Shown here piece after piece: positions 1 to 11,631 of a DNA stretch of 64,000 bases (its first letter is position 1; each line of letters starts with the position of its first letter). A program made the translations under genes and the position numbers. Origin of the DNA: Mallotus nudiflorus (taxonomy: Eukaryota > Streptophyta > Magnoliopsida > Malpighiales > Euphorbiaceae); assembly GCA_947683625.1 (NCBI GenBank), contig CANTUR010000910.1, positions 328,218 to 392,217 of the forward strand, written 5' to 3'. The notes beneath the pieces were generated by a model. That model saw only the letters and a list, made by a program, of their open reading frames with translations, was not told the DNA's origin and did not search any database.

Positions 1-667
1 GACATTGTATATTTACCTCAAATACATTTGAGTACCGCTCCCTAGCTTACCTTTTAAATCAAGTCAATATGAATTGAAACAGCCTAGTTTGAGAGTGGAA
101 TCATGGTACCCCCGATGACAGTGGTTTGAAACTCACTTAGGACATAAGTCTTTACTGTGTGGGATGGTAAGTTTAGAAGGTACAATTACTTATGCTTTGT
201 TTATTCATTTTATCAGTTTTACACTAACCTTGTTTATTTATCTTGTGTTCTTTCTTTCCTTCTCATACATATATGCATACATATAGGCATTTTATCATAA
301 TTTAACCCATAATTTTTCTGTAGCCATTTGTCATCTCATTTTAGTAAAGTCATTTTGTCACACCATGCATACATACTAACCTACTTATTTTGTAGAACAT
401 GCCATATCATGCATGCATGCATCATCATTTCTTTCTCATCTTAACCTCCATAATTGTGTAAAAAAATAGCTCAATGAAAGTCTTATAGGCTTAAGGTGAC
501 CAAGTGTATCAGCTCTAGTCTTGGTATTCATGTGTCTGAATAGGTTCAAGAAATGGCTCAAAATGCCGAAGATCAGTTGAGGGATGCCCTCAAAAAGATG
601 TTAAGTAGTGGGTCTTTGTCTAATTTTATATATAAAAAAAAAGATAAAAACTATAATAGAATAAATG
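1..667. other. AT-rich spacer, no gene seen
   Basis: I see no coding exon here. The stretch precedes the LTR that starts near 668 and shows no polypurine tract next to it, so that LTR looks like a 5' LTR. Short ATGC-rich runs (for example around 409-420) are simple sequence. Confidence 0.4.
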
Positions 668-1751
668 TGTTGACCTTAGCAAGTTAGAAATCTTGATTTT
701 AATCTTAACAAACTTAATTTTGAGCAACTAATGTGTTTACTTCAAGTGTGTATAAGTTAGAAATAATTTGAACGATAAAATAATAATGAAATATTGAAGG
801 AAAATGATTTTGGAAAGCCATTGTAAGTACAATCTCAACTGGACTTATCACAAGGACTAAATTGCATAAAAATTTATAATTTAGGTTAAAGTTTTGATCA
901 GGACTAAAGCAGTCTCGAGCGGGACCAAAGAAGAGCAAAAACATCAAAAGGGGCAGTACCCATTGCGATTGGATGTCCCGATCAAGACGTTGCTCGAGAC
1001 AGGGTAGTTTTTTAAATGCAACAGCTCGTAATGACTATTTGATGCTAGTCCCGATCGAGACAGATGATATCATGACCTGGACCTAACAAAATGCAGTGCA
1101 AAAGTCTAAATTTTCATTCAAATGGACTTGGTTTATGTTGGGAATGAAATTATTATTTCCAATAGTTATAATTGGAATGCTCAAGTATAAATATGACCTC
1201 TAAAGATTGTGTTGAGGTTAAGAAACTTATTTATTTATTCTATACTTTTAAGAATTCAATTAAGCTCTCTAAACTCTTCAAAATTTAATTTTATTATTGT
1301 ATACTCTTATGAGAGTTAGTCAGTGTTATAATAGATATTCTTATTCTTCTATTTTCTAGGATTAATAAATGAGAAGTGAGATTCTATTCTAAAGGAATTG
1401 GTTTAAGTGTTTAGCCATCAAAACAGTTGGGATTTTGATTTTAGTATGAGCCTTGAAAACACTTGTAATTTGGTTTTTGAGTAAACATAGAAAACTCAAG
1501 TTGTAAGATTATAAGAGTGAGCCATAAAACTTTTATGTAACCTTAATCTTGTGAATAAGATTGTGGGTGATTGAAAATCCTAACTTGGGGATAAGTTAAG
1601 TGGAGATGTAGGATTATTGTTGAATCCAAACTTCTTAAATCATTATGCTCCTCATTCTTCCTTCTTAACACTTCTTTTAATTCTTGTTCAAACCTTTTAA
1701 TTTTTCAATTTTGCTCGATAGTCCTATTCACCCCCCTCTATGACTCTTTCA
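668..1751 (+). repeat. Sirevirus-like copia 5' LTR (copy 1)
   Basis: The stretch starts TGTTGACCTTAGC, which resembles the start TGTTAACCTTTGC of the related minus-strand LTR ending at 22922. It finishes in ...CTTTCA directly before a primer binding site. It holds a TATA box (TATAAATA near 1187-1194). Upstream of that lie several degenerate palindromes built on GTCCCGATCGAGAC (about 911-926, 975-988, 992-1000, 1048-1061). Length about 1.08 kb. Palindrome arrays upstream of the TATA box are a described trait of Sirevirus LTRs. The 5' end rests on similarity alone, because no partner LTR or target duplication is visible. Confidence 0.65.
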
Positions 1752-1752
1752 A

Positions 1753-1766
1753 TTGGTATTAGAGCT
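1753..1766 (+). other. Primer binding site of copia copy 1
   Basis: TTGGTATTAGAGC follows the LTR end by one base. It differs by one base from the usual plant copia primer site TGGTATCAGAGC, complementary to the 3' end of initiator methionine tRNA. Confidence 0.75.
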
Positions 1767-1802
1767 TGAATTCTAGGTACTTCATTACTTGAATACAAGA
1801 TC

Positions 1803-3449
1803 ATGGGGAGTGAATCATAAAATATTTCTTCACTTAAACCATTTTTTTATGGCAGTGACTATCCTTAATAGAAATTCAAAATGGAGTTATACCTTGATTA
1901 TGATTCTATCAAACTTTGGAACATTGTCCTAAGAGGATGGGAACCACTTACAACTATCATTGATGGTATCGTAACTACTCTTTCAAGAAGTCAATGGAGC
2001 ATTAATCAAAAGGAAGAAAATCATACAAATAAAAAGGCTATAATTACTATAGTCTCTTTCATGACGAGAGAATAAGGAGGCAACCTTCAACATTATATGT
2101 CGGCTAATGAAATGTAGGAAACCTTGGAAAATTATTATGAGGGAAAGATACAAGATAGAAGTAAGAAGGTTCAACTTCACGTGTACGAATATGAACTCTT
2201 CAAGATGAAGCCTTAAGAATTGATTACAAAAATGATAAATTGGCTCAATGCTCTTATTACAACCCTCAAGAAACTTATTAAACATATAAAGGAAGAGGTA
2301 AATAACAAGATTCTAAGAATCCTACCTAAGAAGGATTGGAAATCTTGAGTTACTTTAATTGAGGAAGCCCAAGACCTTTCTACCCTCTCAATCGATATAC
2401 TCATTAGTAAGCTATTGACACATGAGCTCACAATTAAGCAAAGAGGTGAAGAGCAAGAAGAGAAAAAAGAAAAGAAAAGGAGTATAGTTCTTAAACCTCT
2501 TCAAGAAGATAGTAAAGAAAAAAACATTAAAGATTCTAGTGATAAAGATAGTAATATTGTCATGCTCACTAGGAACTTTAAGAAGTTTTTAAGAAAGAAA
2601 AATTTCTAAGAATAAGGGATTTAAATAAGAAGTACGAGGGAGAAAGCAAGAAGAAAATAAAAGAGGTTAATTGCTATGAATGTAAGAAATTGGAACACAT
2701 TAGAAGTGAGTGCCCCAAACTCAAATTCAAGAACAAGGGAATAAAAGACTAGAAAGAGGCCTTTAAAGCTACTTGGGATGATTCCTCCGAATTCGAAGAA
2801 GAAGAGGAACAACAAGCAATGACCAATCTTTGCTTCATGGCTCTTGAAAACGAAAATGAGGTATCATCCACTTCTTATTCTTCTTTTAATGATTGTGATG
2901 ATTATTATGATGATGATGAGGGAGCTCTATTATGAGCAAATTATTACTTAAATGCACAAGTTTATTATTTAAGAAGAAATATTATAAGCATGAGTTACCT
3001 AGCTTAAGCAAAGAACTTGAAAGTTTAAAAATTAATTTTGCTAAACTTATTGAATAAAAAAAACTTGTTAGGAATGAAAAATCTTCTAATTTAGCAATGG
3101 AAATCTTTAATTCTAAGATCTCCTTAGAAAGCTTATGATTTTCATCATTTGCTTTCTTAAATTGATCTTCCAAAGAATTAGAAGATCAACTTAAGAAAGC
3201 AAATGATGAAAATCATAAGCTTTCGAAGGAGGTCTTAGAATTAAAGAATTTCATTACTAAATTCAAGAGAGGAAAAGAAACTTTAGATAGTTTTCTTGAC
3301 TCTCAAAAATTTGATAGAGATACCCATGAAATTGGATATAAAAATGAAATGTCTTTATCATCATCATCACATATTAGTGTTATTAAAGCCTCATATAACT
3401 CCACTCCTTCTACTTCTAAACTAAATGAGATTCAAATTTTCAAAGCTAA
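1803..3449 (+). pseudogene. Sirevirus-like gag, copy 1, broken
   Basis: A gag-like reading frame starts with an ATG at about 1803, 38 bases after the primer site. It runs through UBN2-type capsid sequence with several in-frame stops and shifts (2073, 2215, 2347 and others). A charged Lys/Glu-rich linker follows (2415-2600). Next comes a zinc knuckle at about 2670-2715 that reads C-Y-E-C-x4-H-x4-C, so the metal ligands are intact. An acidic segment and a coiled coil complete it. It is interrupted at 3449 by the 3450-6957 insertion and resumes at 6958. Two relatives on the minus strand (about 19300-21140 and 24860-26590) share the order but have damaged knuckles. It cannot be translated as one protein. 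Confidence 0.7.
3075..3275. repeat. Inverted duplication inside gag coiled coil
   Basis: The left arm (about 3075-3170) and the right arm (about 3181-3275) are reverse complements, separated by about 10 bases. The inner 54 bases of each arm match at about 51 positions; the outer parts are more diverged. The two other gag copies of this family show no such mirrored block. The sense arm is ordinary gag coiled-coil coding sequence, and the other arm gives the same peptide on the opposite strand (2982-3173). Confidence 0.85.
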
Positions 3450-6400
3450 TGTTATGACTTGTGTTTTTAAATTATTATATATTATTTGAGATATGCAGTG
3501 TCAATAAAATTTGAAAATTTCATTTATTTATGTTCATTATTTGTGATTATTAATTGTCATTTTATGTTAAAGTATATATTTTATGTAAATATGTATTTTA
3601 GAAATTATTAATTAAATATTAGGGTTTATACTATTAATGTTATTTTTGAAAAGTATTATTTTAATAATATTATTTTTAAGTACTAATATTATTTTATTAA
3701 TTGACATGATTTTGAGTATTATTTTTTTATTGTTTAATTATTCTATAAATATTGTTTATTTTTATCATTATTATTATTATTAATTTTTTTTCAAGGTTAT
3801 TTTATGTATTATAGTGATATATTATAATTAGGGTTTGCGTATTTAATTATATGTGTATATATATGATTATGTAGTGTGTGTAGATATATATGTTGACTAA
3901 AGTAATAATTTCACCAAAGATTTTAACTATACTTTATAATATAAAATTGTAATATAAATATAAACACACATACACGTAAACACTTACACAAAAACACAAC
4001 ATACATATAAACACATACACTGCACACACACTGTAAAAATAAATCACAGGACCATTGTAGCTAACCCACCTCCCTCCTCTGCTCACAGCCGCCTCTTCCT
4101 TTTTCGACCACCTCATCAGGTGTTTTTGGTGCCAATCGACTTCTCTAGCTCTGGTGAGCTTGAATCTAGCTTTGGTTTTAGCTCTAATTCTTTATTTCTT
4201 GGGTTTTTCTTGATTTTTAGTTTTTGTGTTTTAGGGTTTTCTAATTTTTTTTAGGTTGATTTTGAATGATTCAGTTAATCCACCTTAACAAATGTTGTTC
4301 CTAGATGTTTAATCTATATGAAAATATTTTTATTTTGATTTTTAGAATTTATTTGAATTTTTGTTAATTTTTTATTATTTTATTATTATTTATTTAATTT
4401 TTATAAATTAATTATTTAAATTATGATGTTGGTTAAATTAGTGTTATTATATATTGTTATTAATTTTAGTGTTGAGAAATTAATTTTTTGAGAATTTTAT
4501 GTAATTTTTAGAAATATTTTTATATTATGTAAATATTGAAAAATTAGGTTAGAGTTTAGTTTTTATTGAAATTAATGCTTAACTATATGTTTTAGATAAT
4601 ATTAGAATATTATTTGTTGATAAAATAATTTTTATGATTTTATATAATTTTTATGGAATATTATATATATTATGTGTATTTTGAATTATTGGGTTAATTT
4701 GTAATTTTGTGAAAATTATAGTTAAATAATATGTTTTAAATGGTTTTAGAATTATTTAAGGTATTAAATGATTTTTACAAATTATTTAATATTTTTAACT
4801 AATAAATACTAATTATTGATAATTATTTTCAAATATATATTATTTACTATGTTGGTAATAAAAATGGGTTTTAAATTAATTTTATTATATAATTAAACTA
4901 TTTACATAGTTAATTGTGAATTTAACCATTTTAGGTTAATTATTTAAAAAAAATTGGTTTTTTATTAATATTGTATAATATTTGAGATTTTATTAGTTAA
5001 TTTGTCATAATTTTGGAATATTATGTAAATAATAAATTTATTTATTATTTTGAGTTTAAATGGGTATTTTATTATTTTTGTGATGTTAAATTGTGATTTT
5101 AATAATTATTTACAGTTTATGTTAATTTAATTGTAAAATGGGAATTTTATTCCATTTATTAATTTTATTGTTATATATTATTTAAAAACTAAAATTTTAT
5201 GTTTTAGTTGGAAAATAAAGGTTTTTAATATTTTTTATAGATTTTTGATGATTTTTATTATTTTACTATTTAATATTGTTGGTTTATGATTTGTGAACCT
5301 CGGTTGGGGATTTATGGAGTTTGGGGTCTCAACCCGAGATGTTTCGCTTTGTGATTTTAGAAGTGTGTTTTCTGTGCAAGATCGGACCTACTTTTGTAGG
5401 GAGACGTCTATTTTACAAAGGAGACTCTGTCGAATTTTCGCTAAATTTCTTGTAAAACGTAACAACCAGTCTGAGTCTAGTTTTGAAATTTTGATCGAGT
5501 TTTTCTATAGTAATCCTAGAAGCATAAAGTTAAAAGTTTATTTTGATATTATATTATTATTTATTTTTTTAGTTGCGCTGAGATCGATGTCTATCGGATA
5601 AGGCCTATTAAGTCTATCTCATGGAGCGCGAATCAGTGAGTTATTATATTATATATATATATGCATTGCATTTATGATGCATGACTTAGGATTTTTCATT
5701 TTTGTTATATGTTTTAAAAGTGATTTAATTTATAACATGATTTGGTATATTTTCGGTTTATTTTTAGTATATTTCGATATATATATTTGCATATTTTCAA
5801 TATACATTTAGTATATCTTTGGTATATTTAGGGTTTATTTTTGATATACGCTTGTTATATAATTAGCTATATTTTTATTATATTTTTTATATATTTCAAA
5901 ATAAATGCATGTTTTATCTTCGATATAGACTTAGCATGTTTTAGTATATTATTGGTATATATTTGGCACATTTTATGATTGATTTCAAATTTGTTTAGCA
6001 TATATATATACTTGAAATATATTTAGTTTATTTTAAGTATATTTCTAGTATATATATGTTTTATTTTGTTAATATGATTGTTATATACATTATTTATTTT
6101 CCCATATGAATGTTTAATTTTAAATGAAGGATTTCGATAGAACGTGCTACCTAGTGGGCAGCACTAGGACTGAGTATGTACCGGTGCGATAGATTATAAG
6201 GTTGAATTACTAACTTATTTAAGGAAATGATGATTTGATTGATTGATTTGAGATTGATGTGATTGAGTAGTGTGATTGTGAGAGCTCGATTGACTTAGTG
6301 TCTCGGGGCCAATCACACTGACAGTTAGACTGCTGAAGCTCGGTTGACTTAGTGTCTCAAGCTAGTCTACTATCCATATGGAACAATTGAATTTATTTGG

Positions 6401-6957
6401 AATTAAGTGAGTCTGTATGGCTAGAGTGATATTGTTGATTGAGGTTATGATTAAATAGCGTTCTATTTGATCCTTCATGTCTTAAAATAAATATTTTTTG
6501 CATTTATTCATATATAAAAGCAGAGTTTGACATTTGTGTGAAATGCGTGTATATGCGTATATATAAAAATGTCTGACTGTATATATTTAGATTGCATGTA
6601 TATATATTATAACAATTCACTCAGTGAGGTCTGACTCCCTTCAATTAATTTTTTTCAGGAGATCTTATATTGTCAGACCTTAGTAGTAGAACTCTTCGTC
6701 GGTGTTCTTTCGTCCTGGCTACTTTATGTAGATTTATATTTAAACTCTGATTTGTATTTTAGAAACTACAGTAGTAATGTTATTGTATTAGAAGCGTATT
6801 GTTTCATTTTTGATACTTTGTATCTAGTATGTTGTATGAATATCTTTTATTTATTTACTGCATGTGTTTTTATTTTTTAAGGCTTGCTACGAGTTTTGGA
6901 TTCGAAGGAATTTCCTTCCCTAGCATCGATCATGACTCTCCGGATTGGGTCATGACA
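3450..6957 (-). mobile_element. 3.5-kb TG...CA element, solo-LTR-like, inserted in gag copy 1
   Basis: The element starts TGTTATGACTTG and ends GGGTCATGACA, so its ends are short imperfect inverted repeats of the LTR type (TG...CA). It is flanked on both sides by GCTAA (3445-3449 and 6958-6962), a perfect 5-bp target duplication in the gag of copy 1. Read on the minus strand, its start (TGTCATGACCCAATCC, then a CTAGGGAAGG block) resembles the element starting at 63673 (TGTCACGACCC...CTAGGGAACG). No pol or gag domain is visible. The 102-aa frame at 5293-5601 matches nothing I know. Within it, about 6285-6355 carries a direct repeat of a GACTTAGTGTCTC unit. Most likely a very long solo LTR of a Ty3/gypsy-like family or a non-autonomous LTR element. 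Confidence 0.75.
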
Positions 6958-7120
6958 GCTAAAAGATCTCATATGTTAAACAACAAAGGAAAGTCTCTTT
7001 AAACTTACCCTTTATTAACAAAAAGAGGTAAGGCTTAAACTAAAGCAACTCAATCCAAGCATACCTACATGTACACTTAATACAATCACATTAGGCATGC
7101 TACACAACATAATGCACATA

Positions 7121-7122
<2 letters not shown>
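6958..7122 (+). pseudogene. Continuation of gag copy 1 after the insertion
   Basis: Sequence after the second GCTAA continues the gag/linker region of copy 1: Lys-rich and broken by stops. It then runs into the AT microsatellite. No protease or other pol domain follows, so the remainder of this retroelement is missing. Confidence 0.45.

Positions 7123-7123
<1 letters not shown>

Positions 7124-7201
<78 letters not shown>
7124..7201. repeat. (AT)n microsatellite
   Basis: About 78 bases of uninterrupted AT dinucleotide. It marks the end of recognisable gag copy 1 sequence. Confidence 0.95.
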
Positions 7202-7205
<4 letters not shown>

Positions 7206-7539
7206 ATTAGTTTTTTGTAATTTATTTTTCATTTATTTTTTGTTTCTGATTTAATTTTGTATTCGTAGAATGTTGAATATGATTTTGTCAGTCATCATCC
7301 ATAAAAGAGGTAGTACAGATATGCCTATATCTTAAAGTCTCCTTTTGTTATTGTATAGAAAACTGAAAATAAACCAAAAGTATACAAAAAAAATATATAC
7401 TATAACTCAAAGCTAAACATTTTCTTTGAAGTTAAGCAAGTTGTAATTATTATAATAAAATTTTTTTAAAGAAATGAATATGTTTGTAAATTTTTTGGTA
7501 TTGTTGAGTTGTAAGAAGATGCTGTCGTTTTATATTGCA

Positions 7540-8420
7540 TTTATAATTTAGTATCATTTTGGTTTTATTTTGGTTTCTAATACCTTTTTTTAATTTGGTA
7601 TCATTTTTTTTTTTTGGTTTCCGATACTTTTTTATTTTATGAATTATTTTTATCATAGAATTTTTTTATATATTTATTGTATTTATACAATCTTTATTTT
7701 ATGTCCAAATATTCCATAGTTGAACTAGAGTTATTATTTTTATTTTCTTTGAAATTTTTTTGTTATTTTTGGTTTCCGATTCATTTTCTTTCTATCCTTT
7801 TGGTTAATTTTTTTTATTTTTGATTCTTTTTTTTTGTATCCTTTATGTTTTTTTGATTTCCAATTCATTTTTTAAATTTATTAATTAATATAATTTGATT
7901 GATATTTTCATTTGTTAAAATTGTATGAATTCAAATTTAATTTAGAATATTTTTCATTTATTTTATGTTTCTGATATAATAATTTAGAATACTTTCTATT
8001 CATTTTTACGAATCTGATAAAATAATTTTATATATGTTTTTGTCAACTTATAATACTTTCTATATATTTATAATAATAATAAAACAAAAGCATATAAAAA
8101 ATTAACATATATTAAAATTATTTTGCTTTTTCATAATTAAGTAATTTTAATATGTTGCATTTATAATTTGGTATCATTTTGATTTTTTTTTTTTTTGGTT
8201 TCTGATACTTTTTTTAAAAAATTTAGTATCATTTTGTTTTTTTTTGGTTTCTGATACTTTTTTGTTTCTATTAATGACAATATAGTTGTATCAGAGAGTT
8301 TCTTTTATATGTTTGTTGTATTTATGTCCAAATATTTCATAGTTAAAGTAGAGTTATTATTTTGATTTTCGTTGAATATGTTTTTGGTTATTTTTTTTCC
8401 GATTCATTTTTTTTATCCTT
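7540..8420. repeat. Diverged direct duplication, about 610 bp period
   Basis: The block at about 7540-7800 is repeated at about 8155-8420. Both hold, in the same order, a GCATTTATAATTT start, alternating GGTATCATTTT and TTTGGTTTC(C/T)GATAC units, a TTTATGTCCAAATATT segment, an AGAGTTATTATTTT segment and a CCGATTCATTTT end. Several substitutions and indels separate them. No coding potential. Probably an old tandem duplication or two copies of an unnamed AT-rich repeat. Confidence 0.65.
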
Positions 8421-9660
8421 CTAAAAGCAAGGGTATAATTAAAATAACACACAAACTATGGAGTTATAAAATAGTTAAACTCCAGGAACTAATGCCTTCG
8501 ACTTCATTGTTTGTCATCTGCAAACTAATGATGAATCAACTCAAAAAGCTTTTTAGTATTCACTTCCTTTTAAGCTCTTGCTTCTCCAAAAATAACTCTT
8601 GATCCAACCAAATGGTTGAGGACAAAAATTAAGATTGAGTGGATGTTAATGGGAAAACAAGTAGAAAGGAGTTATAAAACACATCTTTTCTCTTTATACA
8701 AGATGCCAAGTACTTCCGTAAAATTTAGGTATGCAAAAAAATGATCCATAGACACAATTCAGTATGTGTTTTTATCCCAGCAGAAGTTATGGAGCATGAC
8801 AGCAAGCGCAGGATGTAAAAATCACATATGCATAAGAAGAGGAATGTAGACAAAATTTACCATTACAAAATAGTTAATAATAAACAAAAGACATACAAAT
8901 AGGAAATAATAGCAAAAATTAAAAAAGGACATTTATCCTCACAGAGAACAAAATTTAAAAAAAAAGTTCAAAAAGAGACACATTCACACACAAAAATGGC
9001 TTTGTCTCATGAAAGCAAGTAAATTTGCCACATAATATCCACAGCTTGAAACATAAGGTGCTACCTAAAGATATTTGCTAATGAAGCAATCAAATTTTTT
9101 TTTTTGGGTGAATCTAAGTTATGGCCACATTACATATGAAGACATGGTTTTGCTTAATTATCTTAGAAGGTATATGTGAATATTCCAAGGCTAGTACCGA
9201 AAGTAGAAGCATAAACATGAATTGGGATTAAAAGCAAGTAAATTTCAAGTAATACAAATTGAAGTTTAAGTAAATTAATATAAACTTCAGCATCAATGCA
9301 ACTTTAAGCTTGAAACCAATAGAAAAGCAATAAACTTTCATAAAAATTATCAAACATTTTCAAGTCACAAAATTACTTTATTGTTGTTAAGAGGGGGGGG
9401 GGGAACACAATGAAAGAGTCTATCATTGAGTGATCATCATTGACATTGAATCATAGGGCTATTGGTAATATAATTACGATTGAAAACATCATAAAAAATA
9501 GTAAAAGAACATCTATAGCATTCAATTTGATTTCAATTTGTTTATTAATACAACGAGGATGGAGTTTACCTAATTCAATTTTAATTAAAAAGAATCTAAA
9601 AATCGAGTGCAAATTTTAAAGATCTATAATAAGAGACAGAGTAATAAGATTACTTGAATG
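8421..9660. other. AT-rich spacer, no gene seen
   Basis: No credible exon. A run of 11 G (9393-9403) is the only strong compositional feature. Small frames such as 8372-8602 lack recognisable domains and plant-like codon usage. Confidence 0.4.
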
Positions 9661-10040
9661 AGCCAAATAGTAGCGGTGGTGGCGGTAATGCCTCAACAGG
9701 TGGTGGCTCTAATGTTGTCAAATATGCTTAGGTCGAGAGTAGGACACCTAGGAATGGGCTTATCATCAAGCTAACTTGGAAGAAGAATACTAGGTTGAGA
9801 TGTATTAACCAAGTTGAGTTCTTTAAAAAGCAAAATTAGAATAGAATCTAAAGGTAATTCCATATATTTTTAGAAGTGGAGGAAGAAGCAACAAAGAAGA
9901 GGGTGGAGAATCGGCGTCGTTTGGGAGATCGAAGGAGTAAGATAAAGAGGCAGAAGGGGAATTAGAAAGGAATTGAGAGGGAATTTTGAGAAATTAATAA
10001 TTTTACAGTTTTGATCTTTGGAAGCAGAAGCAGAAGAAGA
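9660..10040 (-). other. GC-richer island, possible leader or decayed exon
   Basis: On the minus strand this stretch looks like a C/T-rich 5' leader (about 10035-9870). A short frame follows that starts near 9862 and reaches a stop after about 30 codons, then more GC-rich sequence with CCACCACCG-like triplets near 9675-9710. The composition differs from the AT-rich surroundings. I recognise no protein. It could be an exon fragment captured by a transposon, a decayed gene start, or the start of a very short gene. Weak call. Confidence 0.2.
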
Positions 10041-10249
10041 AGAGGAAGAAGAATAAAAAAAAAGAAAAGAAAAGTCATGAAAGCTACATTCAATCTGGAG
10101 AAGAAGAAGTTGCAGACACTGAGCATTTTTTTTTTTGTATTTTTTTTATTTTCAATCACTTACATTATTAGGTGCTTGCATGTAACTTTTTTTTTGCTTC
10201 TGGTTGCTTTTGGGTGCATGGGAGTACTTTTAGAAAAAGTATGGGTATT

Positions 10250-11631
10250 TTAGTTATTGACTTGAGTTTTTAGGACATTTTAGTAAAGATTCGTTTTTAA
10301 AATAATTTAAAGGTGCTTGAGCATGATCCATACATTTTTTAGCCAAAACAGTAATGAAGCATAATTTAAATAATGGAATAGTTAGGATAACTTACTTTTG
10401 ATAATTCCACAAACTTTGGATTGAAAAACACTAAGTTTATGTTAATCACACCAAAAATTGGGAAAAAATACAATGGTTTCATAACCCTATTTACTTTTGT
10501 ATTTTGTCCAATGTTTTGGGAGAGTTTTCATAGAGTACTTTTTGTATTCTCTATATTTTTCTTATTGTTCATCATTTTTACGTACTTTTCTTATTTGTAC
10601 AATTGCTCCGGTAATTTTGGAGGCAACTACCTTTTGATAGAAAACACTCTTTTTTTTAATTAAATAAAATTGGATTGGGTCAACCGGTCATGAACGACCC
10701 AAATCTAAATACCAACATTTATAAAATTATTAGTTACAATTAAACTTAAATTTTATTAAATATATTATACTATATCTAAAATATTATTCTTTCTTTCCAT
10801 TAAAAATTATATATTTCATTATAGTTTTTTATCTTTCACTCTAATTAAAACATCATTTTTCAACTGTTTTTTTATTTTCTCTTTGTTTTATTATAAGAAT
10901 TTCTTTATCTTATTTATTTAATTATTATTATCACTATACATACTAAAAAAATGTCTACCATTAACCAAAAAATAAATAAAATAAAAGTATTACAATAACT
11001 TATTTTTTATTTTTTATATTTAATTAAATAACAATTTTAATTTAATTAAAATATTTATATTATTATGCTAATTCGTTCGCTAAAGAATATATTAGGAGAT
11101 TTTTATCTACATTTGATGTGTTACACCATAAGATAAGATTTATGACACATCGACCAACTGATTTACACTTAATTATTAATAATAAAACACATATTTTTTT
11201 GTTACAAATCTCATCATTTGATGTAATACATGCAGTATAAACAATAATTTAACTTATTTTTTTATTTTTTGTTGGTTTGCTAAAGAATATTAGTAAATTA
11301 GCAAATTAGTGTCTCTAATTTATTTTTGATCAACTATTAATGGAGGTGGAAAGGGGAAGAGAATCTAAAAGAACATCAACGTCGTAATTGGAACAGTTCA
11401 ACTTTAGACAACTTATCATCAAACTTTTTTTTACCTAGTGACGCCACTGGGACGTGTACTCATCTTAAAGGTCTCGTGCCCTTCTCTTTGCCAACCCTGC
11501 TGGGCAAGAGAAGGTAATTAGTGTCTAATTTGAGAAGATTGAGGAGGGTGCAAACAAAATGAACAAAATGTGATCAAGCATGGAATGGTGCTTTTATATG
11601 AGGGAAAAAAAATGAAAGGAGAGAGGTTGTA
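10250..11631. promoter_or_regulatory. Spacer and upstream region of the O-fucosyltransferase gene
   Basis: Mostly AT-rich spacer. The last 200 bases are richer in G+C. They hold an ACGT-core box (GACGTGT near 11452) and an imperfect hairpin (about 11479-11514, 12-bp arms around CCTTCTCTTTGCC and its complement). I place the promoter and 5' leader of the downstream gene here from position only; the transcription start cannot be fixed. Confidence 0.4.

Noticed and set aside
714..947. 77-aa minus-strand frame
   Set aside because: It lies within the LTR of copy 1, antisense to it, and has no recognisable protein likeness.
3934..4116. 60-aa minus-strand frame rich in Cys, Val and Tyr
   Set aside because: It is produced by a CA-rich repeat (ACACATACAC) in the solo-LTR-like element.
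5293..5601. 102-aa open frame inside the 3.5-kb insertion
   Set aside because: No domain, no homologous frame in the related element start at 63673, and codon use is that of random AT-rich sequence.
7124..7201. CRISPR-like regular repeat
   Set aside because: Simple AT dinucleotide; no spacer-repeat structure anywhere in the window and the DNA is plant nuclear.
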